Shown piece by piece: positions 24,267 to 36,825 of a stretch of 64,000 nt of DNA. The DNA lies in contig JAQFWX010000080.1 of the NCBI GenBank assembly GCA_027605045.1, forward strand, positions 62,001 through 126,000. The letters run 5' to 3'. The notes beneath the pieces are model-generated. The model made no database searches. It worked only from the letters and a program-made list of their open reading frames with translations, and had not been told where the DNA came from. Origin of the DNA: Phallus indusiatus. Lineage: Eukaryota > Basidiomycota > Agaricomycetes > Phallales > Phallaceae. Each line of letters starts with the position of its first letter. Position 1 is the stretch's first letter. The translations under genes and the position numbers were made by a program.

Positions 24267-27200
24267 TTAACGGTCAACTTCTGATTCGGTTCCAGAGCCA
24301 GTAAGAAGGCTAATTTGGGTCAAATCACCTAGCAAAAATTCATGTTCGGGCTTCAACTTTAGGCTGCCGGGCGACCCGCTTTTAAGAGAGAAATTGGCGC
24401 TTGTCGCAAGGCTGGCCCCAGACGTGGATCTTCGATGAGTTATTGCTATAGGCGAGGATGTGATACGATTATCAACCTTCTTAACAACATTAGACTCAGG
24501 CGTTAATTTGGGAAGAACTAATGTTGGAGAAGGTGGTGGTGATGTACCTGATCCCGATGATCCTGGTGGTGGAGAGGAAGCAGAAGCCACGTCTGGCGTT
24601 TCCGCCATCAACAGTGCCATCGTGTTGGGTATTGTTGGAAAGATACTGCTCCCGTTAGAAAAACGTCTGGCTTTAGGTGGTGAGACGCCGCGTGCCGTAC
24701 CCGAGGCTTGTAGATGACGAGAAGGTAGCGGCTGAGATTGCAAATGATTAGTTGTAGTAGTTCTCCCATTTGTCGTTCGCGAACGGTCGTTAGCATACAA
24801 CCTCCTTGCGCGAGCTAGTTCCTTTTCCTTCTGTTTGACCGTCGTAATTGCATCGATCAACCGATCTTCTAGCTCTTTCACTTGACTCTTCAAACTACCA
24901 TTCTCTGCACGAAGTTCTCGGCAATTTTTTTGAGAGTCGGCAAGAGCTGCCAGTAGTGCCTCCGTCTGTGAATCATATTTTTCTTTCAATGACTGAAGCT
25001 GAGATTGCACCGTTATGTGAGAACTTGAGGTCGTAGGCGAGAGACGGCCGCCGCTACCAGTGCTTTCGCTCCTAGTTCCGCCAGTCATGGAGTATCCCGA
25101 GGTCGTCCTTTGATACTGATACGAGCCACTGCTATCACGACCTTCCATACTCCCACGACCGGACACTAGATCAGAGATTGTGCGCATAAACAATGGCGCC
25201 TGCCGTGAATTGGATAAAGAATCTGCTCGAGACAATGGCCTTGAGCTAGAGTGACTAATGACGTTCGGAGTGCCTGCACCAGATCGCATACCACTCATCC
25301 TATAATCAGTAAAGCGATTGGACGAGCTGTATCTAAGTTCTGAATTAGTATACACGAAAAAAATAAAGAAACGGCTGTACTTACCTTAACGCATCTCTAT
25401 CTCTATCTCTTTCGTTCTCAACTGACGAATATCCATCAGCAATAAAGCGATCTCGATTGGTAGCCGATGCTCTGTATTCGCTGACACTTCTTGAATGAGA
25501 GATATGGCTAGAGATATTGTGGTTAAAACTCGGTCAGAACCATTGGAAACCACATACCGATCAGATTTTTCTCCTTCATACAACAAACCAGCAGCGGCAA
25601 AGGCTTTGACAGTTCTAGGTCCCAGCCATTCAGGACTCAGCCTAGCCTGTCGTTCACCAGTACCAATGTCGAAAGAACCACGTCTACCGTAATCCTCATT
25701 GTCTGGACTTTTCCCGCCGTATGTGAACTGCCTTGCGCTGGTAGGTTTGTTCCAAGAGCCTTGAGTCGTTCCCGAGCTATTATGACGCAGGAGTTGAGAC
25801 AAATCTGGAGATTGATCTACACTCATGCTGCGTTTGCGATATCGTCGACTCTCGAATACGCTTCTCTCGTTATTGCTTGGAATACCGGCACTCGAATTTC
25901 CTCTTGACCTGGATAAATGGCTAGAATCCGCTGAGCTTGGACGTGCACTCTCAGAACGAACCGCGTCGAGCGTCTGATTTCGAATATAGGCTTTGGACAT
26001 TCTGATATCATCAGACGGTTCATTTGAAGGTAGTGATGAAGCAAGCTGTACATCGATATTCTTGAGAGCAAACCGAGGATTGGGTCGATGATCAACCGGC
26101 GAAGAGAGATTTGAGTGTATCGATGCTTGGGTCTTGTCATTTTTTGAAATGTTAAATGACGACCTGCTCACAACGAATGGCTCGGGCCGATATTGTTGGT
26201 CAATAGAGATGGTGGAATGGGTAGTGACAAGCGGGTTAGGTGGCTTAAAATTATCTAAGGGAGTTGCAAGATTGCTCGAACTGACGGTGGAAGGTCCGGA
26301 AGACGCCTGTCCTCCCTCCGATTCTGGAGAGTCGAGCCAGGGAATGCGATTAAGGGCAATGGTAGGCTTTGGGGCATGTGACAAAGCAGGTGTTTGTTGT
26401 GAGATTTGAAAACGGGATGGAGGATGTGCAGGTCGACTCGGAGAGGATGGAGAGGGTAACATCGAAATTGTTTTTGAAAACCTTCTTGAGGTAGAAGAAT
26501 CCATATCGTACTTAAGGTGAGAGGGTGATGCTGGAGGAGATTCGAGACCATTTGCTGCTGATTTTGTGGAAGTACTGAAAGCAGGTAAGTTGGCGGATTG
26601 AGAACCGCGTTTCTCTACAGGTGTCGAGACGCAGTTGAGTCCTTGCTGAAAGCTGTTAGGTCGCAAGAGAGCAACCAGATCAGGGTCCAGTGTATCCAGA
26701 TCAAAGCTGAGGTCTGACTGTATCTGGGATGGAGAAGCTTTTCGGCTAACGAAAGGAGTGCTCGTGATAGGCCCACTACGGTTGTGGTATAAAGACGCGT
26801 CGGAAATGTCCAGAGAGGGTGCACTTGTATCTGCGCTTGATAGCGAAGTATCTTGCACAACACTACTTTGGGACCATTGCCCCTTGAGCTCTTCCTTCAT
26901 GGATTCCAAGCTGATTCTTGCCCCAGATAAGTCAAAAGAATCATCGACTCCAAATTCATGAGGCCGAAACTCGCTTGTTTCTGTGGATGTAAGAACGGAT
27001 GATGAGGATGGTGGTGGGTGATATTGAGGCGCATCAGAAGTGATGTCTTTCGAATATGCTCCTGAAAATCAATCTTAAACCTAATAGAGCACAAAAAAGA
27101 ACCACACAAACCGATATGAATGACAGATTCCTGTGAATTTTTATGGGACGTTGTACCAGATGGACAAGATTCATTAACAAGAAGTGACAATTCGTTAGAC

Positions 27201-27735
27201 AGGTTCGGTAAGTCCTTTGAGGTTGCTGAGTCGTTAGGATTGACATTAATCTGGGCCTTGGGGAACGTTACTGATTGAGAGTTTGCGACAGGTGTGTTGA
27301 GCTGAATTCGGGAGGTTTGAAATAAGGTTGAAGATAAGTCTACATTGACACTGTCGTGTGTTACTTTTCGTTGCGGTATTCGGGATTGCAATGTCGTAGC
27401 CTTTGATAGACTGTTAAAGCCTGACTTCACAGGATTATGCATCGTCATCGAGCGTGAACCTTCTTCTCAAAGTAAATATCCCATAACGTTTCGCATGATT
27501 TCCCAGGTTTATACTCACCATTGCTTGCGCCTGTACTGATCAAGAGGACTGTTTTGTCTTGGCTTTGGTTTTCAGGTTGCATTGTAAAAGACCTTCGACT
27601 AGGCTTCAGGTTTAGTTGCGTAAAAAACGAAGGCTTGCTGGTGTTTCCTCCCAGTCCTAGTCGACTACGAAGTGATTTGGACTGGCTTGCATTGGAAACA
27701 GGCACGCTTGATACAGGATTTGTTGTTGTAGGCAT
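24267..27735 (-). CDS. Large Ser/Thr/Pro-rich protein with C-terminal coiled coil
   Basis: Function not recognised. Minus-strand exons starting at ATG 27735 (MPTTTNPVSSVPVSNASQS) run through about 27470-27735, 27080-27440, 25386-26970 and 24267-25345, making a protein of roughly 1,050 residues. Most is disordered and rich in Ser, Pro and Asn. A conserved-looking ordered block near 25400-25650 reads WLGPRTVKAFAAAGLLYEGE and continues with a predicted helix (TISLAISLIQEVSANTEHRL, then IALLLMDIRQL). The C-terminal third contains a heptad-rich coiled coil (LQSLKEKYDSQTEALLAALA, and later KELEDRLIDAITTVKQKEKE), followed by another disordered tail ending LLTGSGTESEVDR. No signal peptide or membrane segment. 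The combination suggests a scaffold or cytoskeleton- or polarity-associated protein, but that is only inference. Exon limits are approximate. Confidence 0.72.
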
Positions 27736-28295
27736 GGTCGAAGGCTAGATCGAGATGCAACTTCTACAATACACCCGAGAAACCGAAAGAAGACAAAAAA
27801 AGAAACGTGAATTAGAAATATAATGGTTCGTGGAATAATAATTATAGCATGTCGATTGAGCGAGAGAGACAAGCAGGAAAAGAAGTCAAGGTCAAGCCCG
27901 TTCTGTCGCTATGTTGTTACTTTGTTTGCCGCTCGGATAGGCTAAAACCTAAAATTAACCTTTCGGCTTGGTGTAGACTTGGCTGGCATTTGCCGAGCTC
28001 AGCGTATGTATGTCGCCGAAAAATTATCAACAAGTATGCTAGGGATATTGGGGATTATAGAGATTAATTTTAACTGATTTCGAAATAAGCAGCTGATAAT
28101 TGCCATCTGAGTGGAGCTTTCAAGTTATTGCGACTGAAAGCACGATGTTACCAAGCACAACGCCGCATGAAATTTTAAACAATGATAGAACGGGATTGTC
28201 ATACATATCTTACTGTACATATAGTCATTAAAGTCAAAGCTCGAGGCCAAAATAAACGTTTAGCCAGGATATAACCTGGCGTATACTCCGGAAAT
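27736..28295. other. Promoter of the coiled-coil gene and 3' region of the C45 enzyme gene
   Basis: A 560-base gap. The left part is the upstream region of the minus-strand coiled-coil gene. The right part, up to 28295, holds the 3' UTR of the acyltransferase-like gene. No additional gene or repeat is visible; an ORF at 27849-28067 has no features. Confidence 0.45.
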
Positions 28296-29505
28296 TTACC
28301 AGGGAAGTCGCTGCACTTTCCCTTCTTCCGTTGATCCTGGATGAAATACTACTTCAGCTTTCGGCTGTCCCTTCTTCAAGTCCATGCAGATGTTGAATAT
28401 CGAAACAACAGAAGAGTCGATGTCTGGTCCCGTTTCAGGACCTGGAACATAAGACTGTCGACAGATAGAGCCAGGCGGACTGTCTTTATCTCTGAACAGG
28501 TCTCTGACTTGTCGCAGCCCAATCTGTATCCCCCTTTTCTCCAGCTGAACCAAGTCGTCAACCAATTTCCGAATACGTACGAGACGAACCGGGGAATCCT
28601 TCAACCATCTCGGCTCTTCAACAAGGTTATTTGATAGGAAGTGGTTGGTATGGACAACCACGCGATCGGAATCTTCGGTAATGACAAAGGTACCGAGAGG
28701 GGAGACTTCAACTCCTTTGCTTGTCGACGAGTCGGCAACAAGCATATGTGCGCTGGTGGCACAACCTAAGCTGGATACTTGTTCCACAGCATTTTCAACG
28801 GACGAGGACTCCAGAACTAATCGAAGAAGTATATGTATAGGCGGTTTTGAAGGGATCATCGGTCTTGCTCTGATAGCATTCAAACAAACACCGACTGACG
28901 AGGAGTTGAACCCAATTTTCCCAACGATCCCAGCCTGCAAGAGTGCAAAGTCAATGGATACATCGGAGCAGAATGAAAATAATGACTAACCTCCGTCACC
29001 ATCCAGATTTTGGGCTTTCCAGCCTTTTCAATGGACATGAGAACAATGTTATCTTTGATCTCCGAATTCCAGTCCCAGTTTTGCGCCAGGACCTGTGTGC
29101 CCGCTATATGTATACCCAAGGCCGTGCACCCGTCTGAAAACTTGCCAAAGGCTATTTCGCTCCTACAATTAAGGGCCAAAATATCCAACAAGCCCACATC
29201 TGGTTTATTTACCCCCTCCGCGATTCCGGATATCTCTTCTAATAAATCGGGAGCCGTCCTCGATATGGTCTCGCGAAACTCTTTGGCTACTTCCAGGACC
29301 TGCGACCAATCCAGCCCAGAACGAACTTTGAATAAGTTTTTGTAAAATGATAGCTGTCGAAGGATTTGAGCTCTCAACAGTTGGCCATGTTGAGTTCCGA
29401 TCTATAACAAGAATCGTTATTATCGTGACATTATACGAATATGGTACAGACACAGACCTCTTTGGAGGATCCCTTCAACTGAACTCGGAGTACTTCGTTA
29501 GTCAT
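28296..29505 (-). CDS. Acyl-CoA:6-aminopenicillanate acyltransferase-like protein (peptidase C45 family)
   Basis: N-terminal nucleophile (Ntn) amidohydrolase related to isopenicillin N acyltransferase. Three exons read MTNEVLRVQLKGSSKE, IGTQHGQLLRAQILRQLSFY and onward, with splice sites near 29457/29402 and 28990/28932. The family's autocatalytic Gly-Cys cleavage site is present at about Cys108 in FGKFSDGCTALGIH, followed by the characteristic VLAQNWDWN. Further family blocks are GIVGKIGFNSSSVGVCLNAI, TSAHMLVADSS and VVVHTNHFLSN. The predicted protein is about 365 residues, the normal length, and looks intact. Members hydrolyse or transfer acyl groups on amides. Only a few act on penicillins, and most fungal ones have unknown substrates. 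There is no penicillin synthase nearby, so beta-lactam synthesis is not implied. No clear targeting signal; the C-terminus (VQRLPW) is not a standard PTS1 tripeptide. Confidence 0.9.
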
Positions 29506-30649
29506 GGATGAGACAGACTTGAAAGGTGCACCAGATGCGAACTTTCCCTCGCTCAAAAAATTGGCATTATCACATGACTTTTTAACTTCTTAAGACGTTC
29601 GTCGTATTATAGTCGAGTTAATTATATCTAATGGTGTGAGTGTATGAATTAGTAAATTTCGTGATCTTTGTTGTGAACTATTGCTCACTTCATCACAAGA
29701 CGATGAGTCCTTTACCCAAAAGGTTTCTAGCCGAGAATTACTAAAATTAGCCGGTATCGGTGGGCATCGGCGAGCTATCCTTGTTTTCATTCGACTCCGA
29801 TTATTATCGTCTTTCAGAAACTTCTCCATTGAGTATCGGTAGCTGAAGCCTTGTAAAATTGATTGAATACGGGATAACATTGACATGCTCGGTCTAAGCG
29901 GTCTGAGCCCAACGATTCTGGAGACTTTTGAGTTCAATGTCGACGACGGGTCGACCAACGTCAAATAATTGAGATAAGTTTGTTAGGTTGTCCGTCGTAA
30001 GCTTGGATGATAGATTGACGGTAAGGACTTTGAGTACACACACATGGAGTCTAAGCCAGACTCATCGCGACGCGTCACAGTGCACATAGGATAGACACAG
30101 GCTGCGAAAGATGCTCAAACGAGAAATTCATTTATTCTATTCATTAGTAATTGACCAGCTCAGTCAGAAATTTTTTGGTAGGATAGATTTAGCACTCAAG
30201 AGGGCCAACTGAACCAGCTTCGTGTCGTATCTCGTATCTCGGCAAGGCATCGGATGCAGAAATCTACACAACATAAAACCGTAATTCCTTGTCAAAGGTA
30301 CGTTATTTATATGACGTACAGCTTGTTTGAATTCTGCTAGTCGGCCCGTGGATGAGTTGTTCCCAGTTTTCTACAATCAACCTAAAACTGAATTTGGAAC
30401 TTACTGAGAGAGGGATCCCAAAAAAATGCGCTATGAGACTTTATTAAAGCATAAAATGTGTTTGTACCAGTACAGTACGGTAAGTATGTACAGCATTACT
30501 CGTCATGCTTCACGAATGTCTATGACATCTAAGACAAGCGTACAGTGAAGTATACATACTATGTTAATGAGAACGTCCATTCTCCTTTTCGGATCTATAT
30601 GTGACATGAATGTGATCATTGGTAAATCAATCAGTGTATGTATGTCATG
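29506..30649. other. Intergenic region between the C45 enzyme gene and the first MFS gene
   Basis: Contains the promoter of the acyltransferase-like gene on the left and the 3' end of MFS gene 1 on the right. A 124-codon minus-strand ORF at 29590-29964 begins with TTG, lacks a recognisable domain and is not supported as a gene. No repeats or RNA genes seen. Confidence 0.4.
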
Positions 30650-32820
30650 TCATTGTTCAGCGAATTTTGAAGATTGTCTAAGTTGAGGTCCGTATTTATA
30701 AAATACAAATCTAGACGAATGCTCATTCTGAAGGATGACCAGATATCAAACAAATCTTGATACTTACGGTAAAGGCACCATTAGCATCGTCAAACCAGCT
30801 ACCATAGCTGTTGCTCCAACCGTTCCCAAACGATCGTACATAGCCGCTGTAAACAAGGGAAAGGCAGCAGCAAAACATGAACGCATAAAACTATTTCCCG
30901 CCATAGCTGATGCTGCGTGTGGTTGGTACGCGGTTACTAAAAAGGTGAATACTGATGTAAATGTATACAAAACCGAGACTCCCAATCTATGAAATAACGT
31001 GGGATATATCAGGGACAAAATCAGGAAGAGAATAGTCACTCACGGTATAGTCGAAAGCATCGGAATAACCCAGTGTACATGGGGATAGGTTGTAAACGCT
31101 AACCAAAATAAGCTAATGGGTGTTATAACTGCGCCGGCCATTCCGATTAGCAACCGTACTTCAGGTGGCGCATTTCCCCCGTTCAAAGCTGCATGTTTCT
31201 GAACTACCCTGAAACAACAGTCAGATCAGACAGTTTTATCTGGTAGGGAGGTTGACGCACCTGTTCCAATAAAAAAATTGAGTGAACAATCCGATCAACA
31301 TGCCAATCCCTATTCCAGAAAAGCTCAAACCCGTCGATTGAATGTTGAAGTGATGGACTTTCCCAAATATAATTGGGAAAGCTTGGAAAGTCAGGTAAAG
31401 AACGCCGAGGACGAGGGAGTTCCAGAAGTCAAGTAAAAACGCCATTCGCTCATAGTAAATAATTTCTGTATTATAATGTCAACGATGTACGCATCGTGAG
31501 TTCCCCAATTCAGTAACTTACGGAAAGGTCGATAGGTGTTGATTAATGCCGAGTACAGTACGCCCCGTTGAGGGGTAATATCAGCGGGTAGGTTTACTTC
31601 CTTTGATTCTTTGTGTAGTCTACTCAACGTATTAAATTTTTGTTAGGTGCTATGACGATTCATATTTCACCTGGCAGCTTTTCTCCGCAGAAGAACAGGA
31701 GCATATGTTTCGGGTATAAGCTGATTAAAATATTAGAACACTGCATCAAATCTTGAAAATGAGCAAACACTGACCATCAAAGCTATGAGATTTAAGAAGG
31801 ACCATACTATAGTGACCTGATAGGTCCACCGCCAACTGAGATGCTAACAGTATTGTTATTACGGTGGCACTCTACGAAAATAGTGATAAAATTACCTGGT
31901 TTATCAATCTATCAAAAGGTTAGAACAATTCAACAAAGACGCATTGCGGGGTGACACTAACCCTGAGTAAGCTGGTCCTACAACCGGCCCTAAAAACGGT
32001 GCGAGTGTGTAAACTGCCATTGGACTGTCGCGGAACAATTAACGAAAAATTCCATTGAAGTCTCAAACTGAAGAACCTGTGCATACTTTGCGACAGACGC
32101 ATCGTCAAATATATCAACAACTGATCCACCGGCTACGCACAGTAGAGCGGCGGCAGCTACACCAGATAAAAAGCGAAATGCCATATATACGCCTATGTAA
32201 TGTATAAATGAGAAGAAAACCAAAAACCTCAAAGTAATGAAGAGAACATATTTGCATACCGGCATTTTTTGCAAATGCAACAGGAAACTGAAAAAGCAAA
32301 AATATCGAATAGGATAATTGGTAAATGATGCTTCGTCCATAGAATTCTGACAAAGGTCCGAGGAACAGAGGTCCAGTGCCAAGACCCATGACGTATAGTG
32401 ATATACCCAGGATAGCAACTTCATGAGATATGTGCAAGTCTCTCTGTAAGCCAGGTTCTGTAGCACTTGCCTGTCGATGACGTACAATTAGGTCTTTAAG
32501 AAGCTTTAAATGAGGGGATTACTCACTATTGACGAGGCGCATGTTGCGCACACTGCAAATTCAAACCAATTCAGTTTCCAAAAGCAAAAAGAGTGAAAGA
32601 AAGACGTACTCGCTGAAGTGAAAAGAGCAAAGATAATAAAGTATTTCTTCAGAACTGACATTTTTCTGGGGTCTTCATTGTCATCCAACGTAATGGGTGT
32701 GGTGGACGAGACCGAGTCTGTTTTATTTTCGAAAGCTTTCACTTCATGATCAGGTTCTGCAGTAGTAGTACGTTCTGATGAAGCAAACTGAACGGAATCC
32801 CGACTGTCGTCTTTCGACAT
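30650..32820 (-). CDS. MFS transporter, DHA1 (polyamine/multidrug) type, copy 1
   Basis: Proton-coupled exporter of the DHA1 subfamily (TPO1/FLR1-like), in the plasma or vacuolar membrane. From ATG 32820, a short acidic cytosolic tail with LDDNEDPRKMSVLKKYF precedes the first membrane helix. Then come HISHEVAILGISLYVMGLGT, the signature loop PLSEFYGRSIIYQ between helices 2 and 3, FRFLSGVAAAALLCVAGGS, and, across an intron, PMAVYTLAPFLGPVVGPAYS (motif C region). A central loop contains ETYAPVLLRRKAARL, and the last half includes LVLGVLYLTFQAFPIIFG and MAGNSFMRSCFAAAFPLF. The C-terminus reads FYKYGPQLRQSSKFAEQ and stops at 30650-30652, as in fungal polyamine-type transporters. About ten short introns and about 530 residues. 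It is a tandem paralogue of the gene at 34561-36825. The substrate is not predictable. Confidence 0.9.
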
Positions 32821-34560
32821 TCCAGTTGAATTAACACATAGAGAATTGAAACTGTTCCTTCCTGCTTACGAAAGGTCCGAGTCGGTATACTACCTTATAT
32901 TGCATGCTCGGCCATGTATCCCCGTTGATGACATCGATGACGAGCGACGCTCGGAGCCTTTCGTTGCACATTCTGTAAAACGAGATTGTAAACGCTTCAG
33001 TCTCCTTGGAACTGACTCAAATTACTTCTGAATTCGAGCAACCTATTCAGCCCAGCGACTTTGTCAGATTCAGATTTAAAAAGGGAAAATCGGTGTAATG
33101 TACGCGCGTCTTCCCTTGCTATACGAAGGGTTGATTACAGCCTCCGATCAACATAGGAAAATCATTGTCACAATGATGCTACACATACAATTCTCCATTG
33201 AATTGAACGTGACGATGCCGCCCGGCGCGTAGTCCCAACGCGATGGACGTGCTTAGGACCTGTCAGTGCAACTCGTACCACTGCTTTGAGGTGTCCGAAC
33301 CGCATGGGTCACGAAAAGCGCTGCTGAGACCGATCAGTATACACAATGAAAATATTGGGTGACTCAGTATTAATTCATGAACGAGCTCACATACATACAC
33401 ATGTCGAACAATACCGGGGACGCGTTAAGGAATACACAATTCACAGAGATGGTTAATATCCGGCAAGTCCATCGACTCATCGTGCGCATCCACGATTAAA
33501 TCTCGTATTTCATTAAAAGACAACAAGCGAGCGATATATACCCAACATAGAGCCGGTTTATTGTTCCGAGTACCCCGAGGCGAAACGAAATCCATTTTTT
33601 ACCACCTACTGGTATGATTATACTATAGATCAGAATTCAACGAGGAGGCAAAATAATTGATTAGGAATACTTCCTACGGACGATGAAATGTTTTCAATGT
33701 GGATACACTGGTGTCGAAGGGTACGTCCACTTCTTTTACTTGATTTTTGTCGGATATTAATTCAATCTGTTCTCCTTTTCAGCATGATTCTTACCGGGCC
33801 GGCATAACTACTGACATTTTACAGACGTCCATAACATTTGGTCAGAATATCACATTTCTCAGGCGGCAATTGACCCGACAAATCAATAGTTACTCTGGTA
33901 TCGAATACCAGCGTGTCTTCAAGTGCTCATATGTTTGGCAGTACGGTCACTATCACGATATACCCGGGGTCGTTGAGATACGGCACAATCTCAGGAAACT
34001 CATAATGTGAACTTAGCCGACTTAGAAGACAACAGGAAGTCCCGTGGACGTTGCACGTGAACTCAGTACTTCCCAGACGCTTTCGGCCGAGGGGAAGAAA
34101 ATGGCAGTCGACTCCTTATAGCCACGAAATTCACAGCAAAGATCACCCTGAGCTCGATAGTAACCCGGAAACCAGGATCCGTCGTATGTAAGTTCAAAGG
34201 GGTAGAAGGGCCTAACACAAAGAAGACTGATATGTAAATACTTATGCGAACTTTCGCGTGATTTCCCCTTTATAGATAGCATGTAATCTTCAGATATCAC
34301 AAAGTTAGTGTCATTAATACATGATATTATCTATTAACTTATGATGCGTTCCCAGTGCGTGATCTGGGCAAGTATTATCATTACACGCATAAGGATTATA
34401 ATGTGGTACTAGTAGTATTATATATGCACGTATGTTTACCTTAAAGGTTGAATGATTCTTGCAATGCAATACGTAGATCTCAACGTCCTCTTTTTTTGTC
34501 CCCCTGCCAACTCAGCTCCAAAAATAACACACATGTATGCTTGATCAACAAACCTGATCA
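32821..34560. other. Intergenic region between the two MFS genes
   Basis: The left part is the promoter of MFS copy 1. No gene is supported. A short stretch at 33684-33720 could encode MKCFQCGYTGVEG before a donor-like site, but the continuation after the candidate acceptor near 33782 stops after a few codons. ORFs at 33747-34010 and 34022-34300 have no recognisable features. The right end contains the 3' region of MFS copy 2. Confidence 0.4.
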
Positions 34561-36825
34561 TCATCGGTCAGCGAACCTTGAAGATTGTCTCAACTGAGGT
34601 CCATATTTATAGAAAACAAATCTAGATAAAGAAGATCCAGAGTGAAAACGTAAAAAAAAATTTTATGTATCATTACTCACGGTAATGGCGCTAGTAATGT
34701 TGTTAAACCAGCCAATAAAGCCGTTGCACCGACGGTTCCTAGACGGTTATACATAGCCCCAGCGAATAGGGGAAAAGCTCCAGCAAAACTGGAACGCATA
34801 AAGCTATTGCCAGCCATAGCTGATGCTGCATGTGGTCGATAAGCCGTGACGAGGAACGTGAACACCGAAGTAAAAGTATACAAAACGGCTATTCCCAGAC
34901 TTTTTGGTTTTTGGAAAGATGAGATCAGAAAATCAGAAAATTCCGAAAGGGGGGAAATAAATCAAATGCTTACAGAACAGTTGAGAGCATCGGAGCAATC
35001 CAGTGCACGTGAGCGTAAGTCGTGAATGCTAGCCAATACAAGCTTATAGGCGCTATAACCGCCCCGGGCATCCCGATCAGCAAACGTACTTCTGGTGGAG
35101 CATTTCCATTGTTTTTGAGTGCGTGCCTCCGGAAAACCCTGAGCAAGGAAAAAAAAAAGAAGCATGATATTCAAGATTTGCGCAGCCAGACGAAAAAGAA
35201 AAAAACACATGCTTGTTCCAGTAGAAAAATTGGGTCAACAGGGCGATAAACATGCCGATTCCTAGACCAACAAAGCTTAGACCGGTGGACTGAATATTGA
35301 AATGATGGACGGTGCCAAATATAATCGGGAAAGCTTGAAAAGTCAAATATAGAATTCCAAGGATGAGGGAGCTCCAGAGGTCAAGGAGAAATGCCATACG
35401 TTCGCGGAGAAGAATTTCTATCAACAATCAACATCAGCCAAAATGACAGCATATACTTGCAATTCATTTACTCACTAAACGGTTGATAGCAGCTAATTAA
35501 AACGGAATGTAATACGGTCGAATAAGGTACATCATCGGCGGCCTGTAAATTTGCGTCCCCTGATTCTTTTTGTAGCCTTGAAAAAAACAGAAAAAGAAGA
35601 CGGGAATCAAACATCGGAGAAACCTTGACAACCAGAAAAAACGTACCTGGCGGCTTTTCTACGTAACAAAACTGGTGTATATGTTTCGGGGATAAACTGG
35701 TTTAGGACATCAACATCCAAATTTATGGTTTTGAAAGTATGAAAAGCGAACCATTAAGGCAATAAGTTGTATAAAAGACCATATTGTGATTATGTAGTAA
35801 GTCCAACGCCAATTGACGTGCTGATTGTTTGATGCATTGAATGAGGATTTATGAAAGAAGTAGTATACAGGAAGACAAATACATACTTGATTTACGAACC
35901 TGTATTCGGTGATATCAGCTTAAAAGGTTCCCTCTTCTAAATATAAAACGAAAGAAAATATGTACTAACCCGGCATAGCCCGGACCTAAAACGGGACCTA
36001 AGAATGGTCCTAAAGTATACACAGCCATTGGACTATTCGGCAGATCTTTAGTTAGTTGACTTTCATCATAAAGCGGCAAGATAAGGATGGCACTTGCTTT
36101 GCAACAGATGCATTATCATAGATATCGGTAATTGAGCCACCAGTTACGCTCAAAAAGGCAGCACCAGCAATACCAGCAAGAAACCGGAATACAAGATAAA
36201 CAGCTGACAACGACAGGTAAGCCCCCATCAGTGATGTGAGTGTAACCGAGGTACACTGAAGATATTAAAGACATACCAGCGCTTCTACCAAATGAGATAG
36301 GAAATTGAAAAGCGAAGAATATGGTGTACGAAACACGATAAATGATGTTTCTGCCATAGAATTCGGATAGAGGACCGAGTAAAAGGGGGCCACATCCGAG
36401 ACCGAAGACATATAATGATATACCCAAGATAGCAACTTCGTGAGAGACGTGTAGATCCCGTTGTACGCCTGGTTCTGTTGTACCAGCCTAAATGTATCGC
36501 GAGACGTGTTTCAGTCATGATGCAAAAAAAAAAAAAGAGAGAGGATTCGTGTCTTCTTTACTCACTATGGACGAGGCACATGTTACGCAAGCTGCCAGAA
36601 ACCGATCAGTGGGCGGGAGGAAGAAGAAGGAAACGGAAAATTCGTACTGGCCGAAGTAAAAATTACTAGAATAATAAAGTACTTTTTAAGGTTTGACATC
36701 TTCTTGGGATCCTCGCTGTCGTCCAGAGTAATGATTGATGAACTCTTTTCCAGTGAATTCGCGTCTGGTGAGTACTGTCCGCCGTGAAGGTTGCTTTCTG
36801 AGGCTTCAATGTCGTTTCTCGACAT
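34561..36825 (-). CDS. MFS transporter, DHA1 (polyamine/multidrug) type, copy 2
   Basis: A close paralogue of the neighbouring MFS gene, with the same exon order and strand. It begins MSRNDIEASESNLHGGQYSP and keeps LDDSEDPKKMSNLKKYFII, VAILGISLYVFGLGCGPLLL, the PLSEFYGRNIIYR motif, LIPETYTPVLLRRKAA-type sequence in the central loop, LILGILYLTFQAFPIIFGTV, MAGNSFMRSSFAGAFPLFAG and the C-terminal FYKYGPQLRQSSRFADR ending at 34561-34563. The intron positions correspond to copy 1, but the intron and N-terminal tail sequences have diverged widely, which points to an old tandem duplication kept under selection. No stop or frameshift was seen in the exons read. Like its twin it probably exports small cationic or toxic compounds; the specificity of the two copies may differ. 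Confidence 0.9.

Noticed and set aside
28296..29505. Penicillin biosynthesis cluster
   Set aside because: The acyltransferase-like gene has no ACV synthetase or isopenicillin N synthase nearby, and most family members have other substrates.
29590..29964. 124-codon minus-strand ORF between the C45 enzyme and MFS genes
   Set aside because: Starts with TTG, has no homology I can see and lies in the upstream region of the C45 gene.
33684..34010. Possible two-exon zinc-knuckle gene (MKCFQCGYTG)
   Set aside because: After the only plausible acceptor the frame stops within about eight codons, giving a peptide of about 20 residues.
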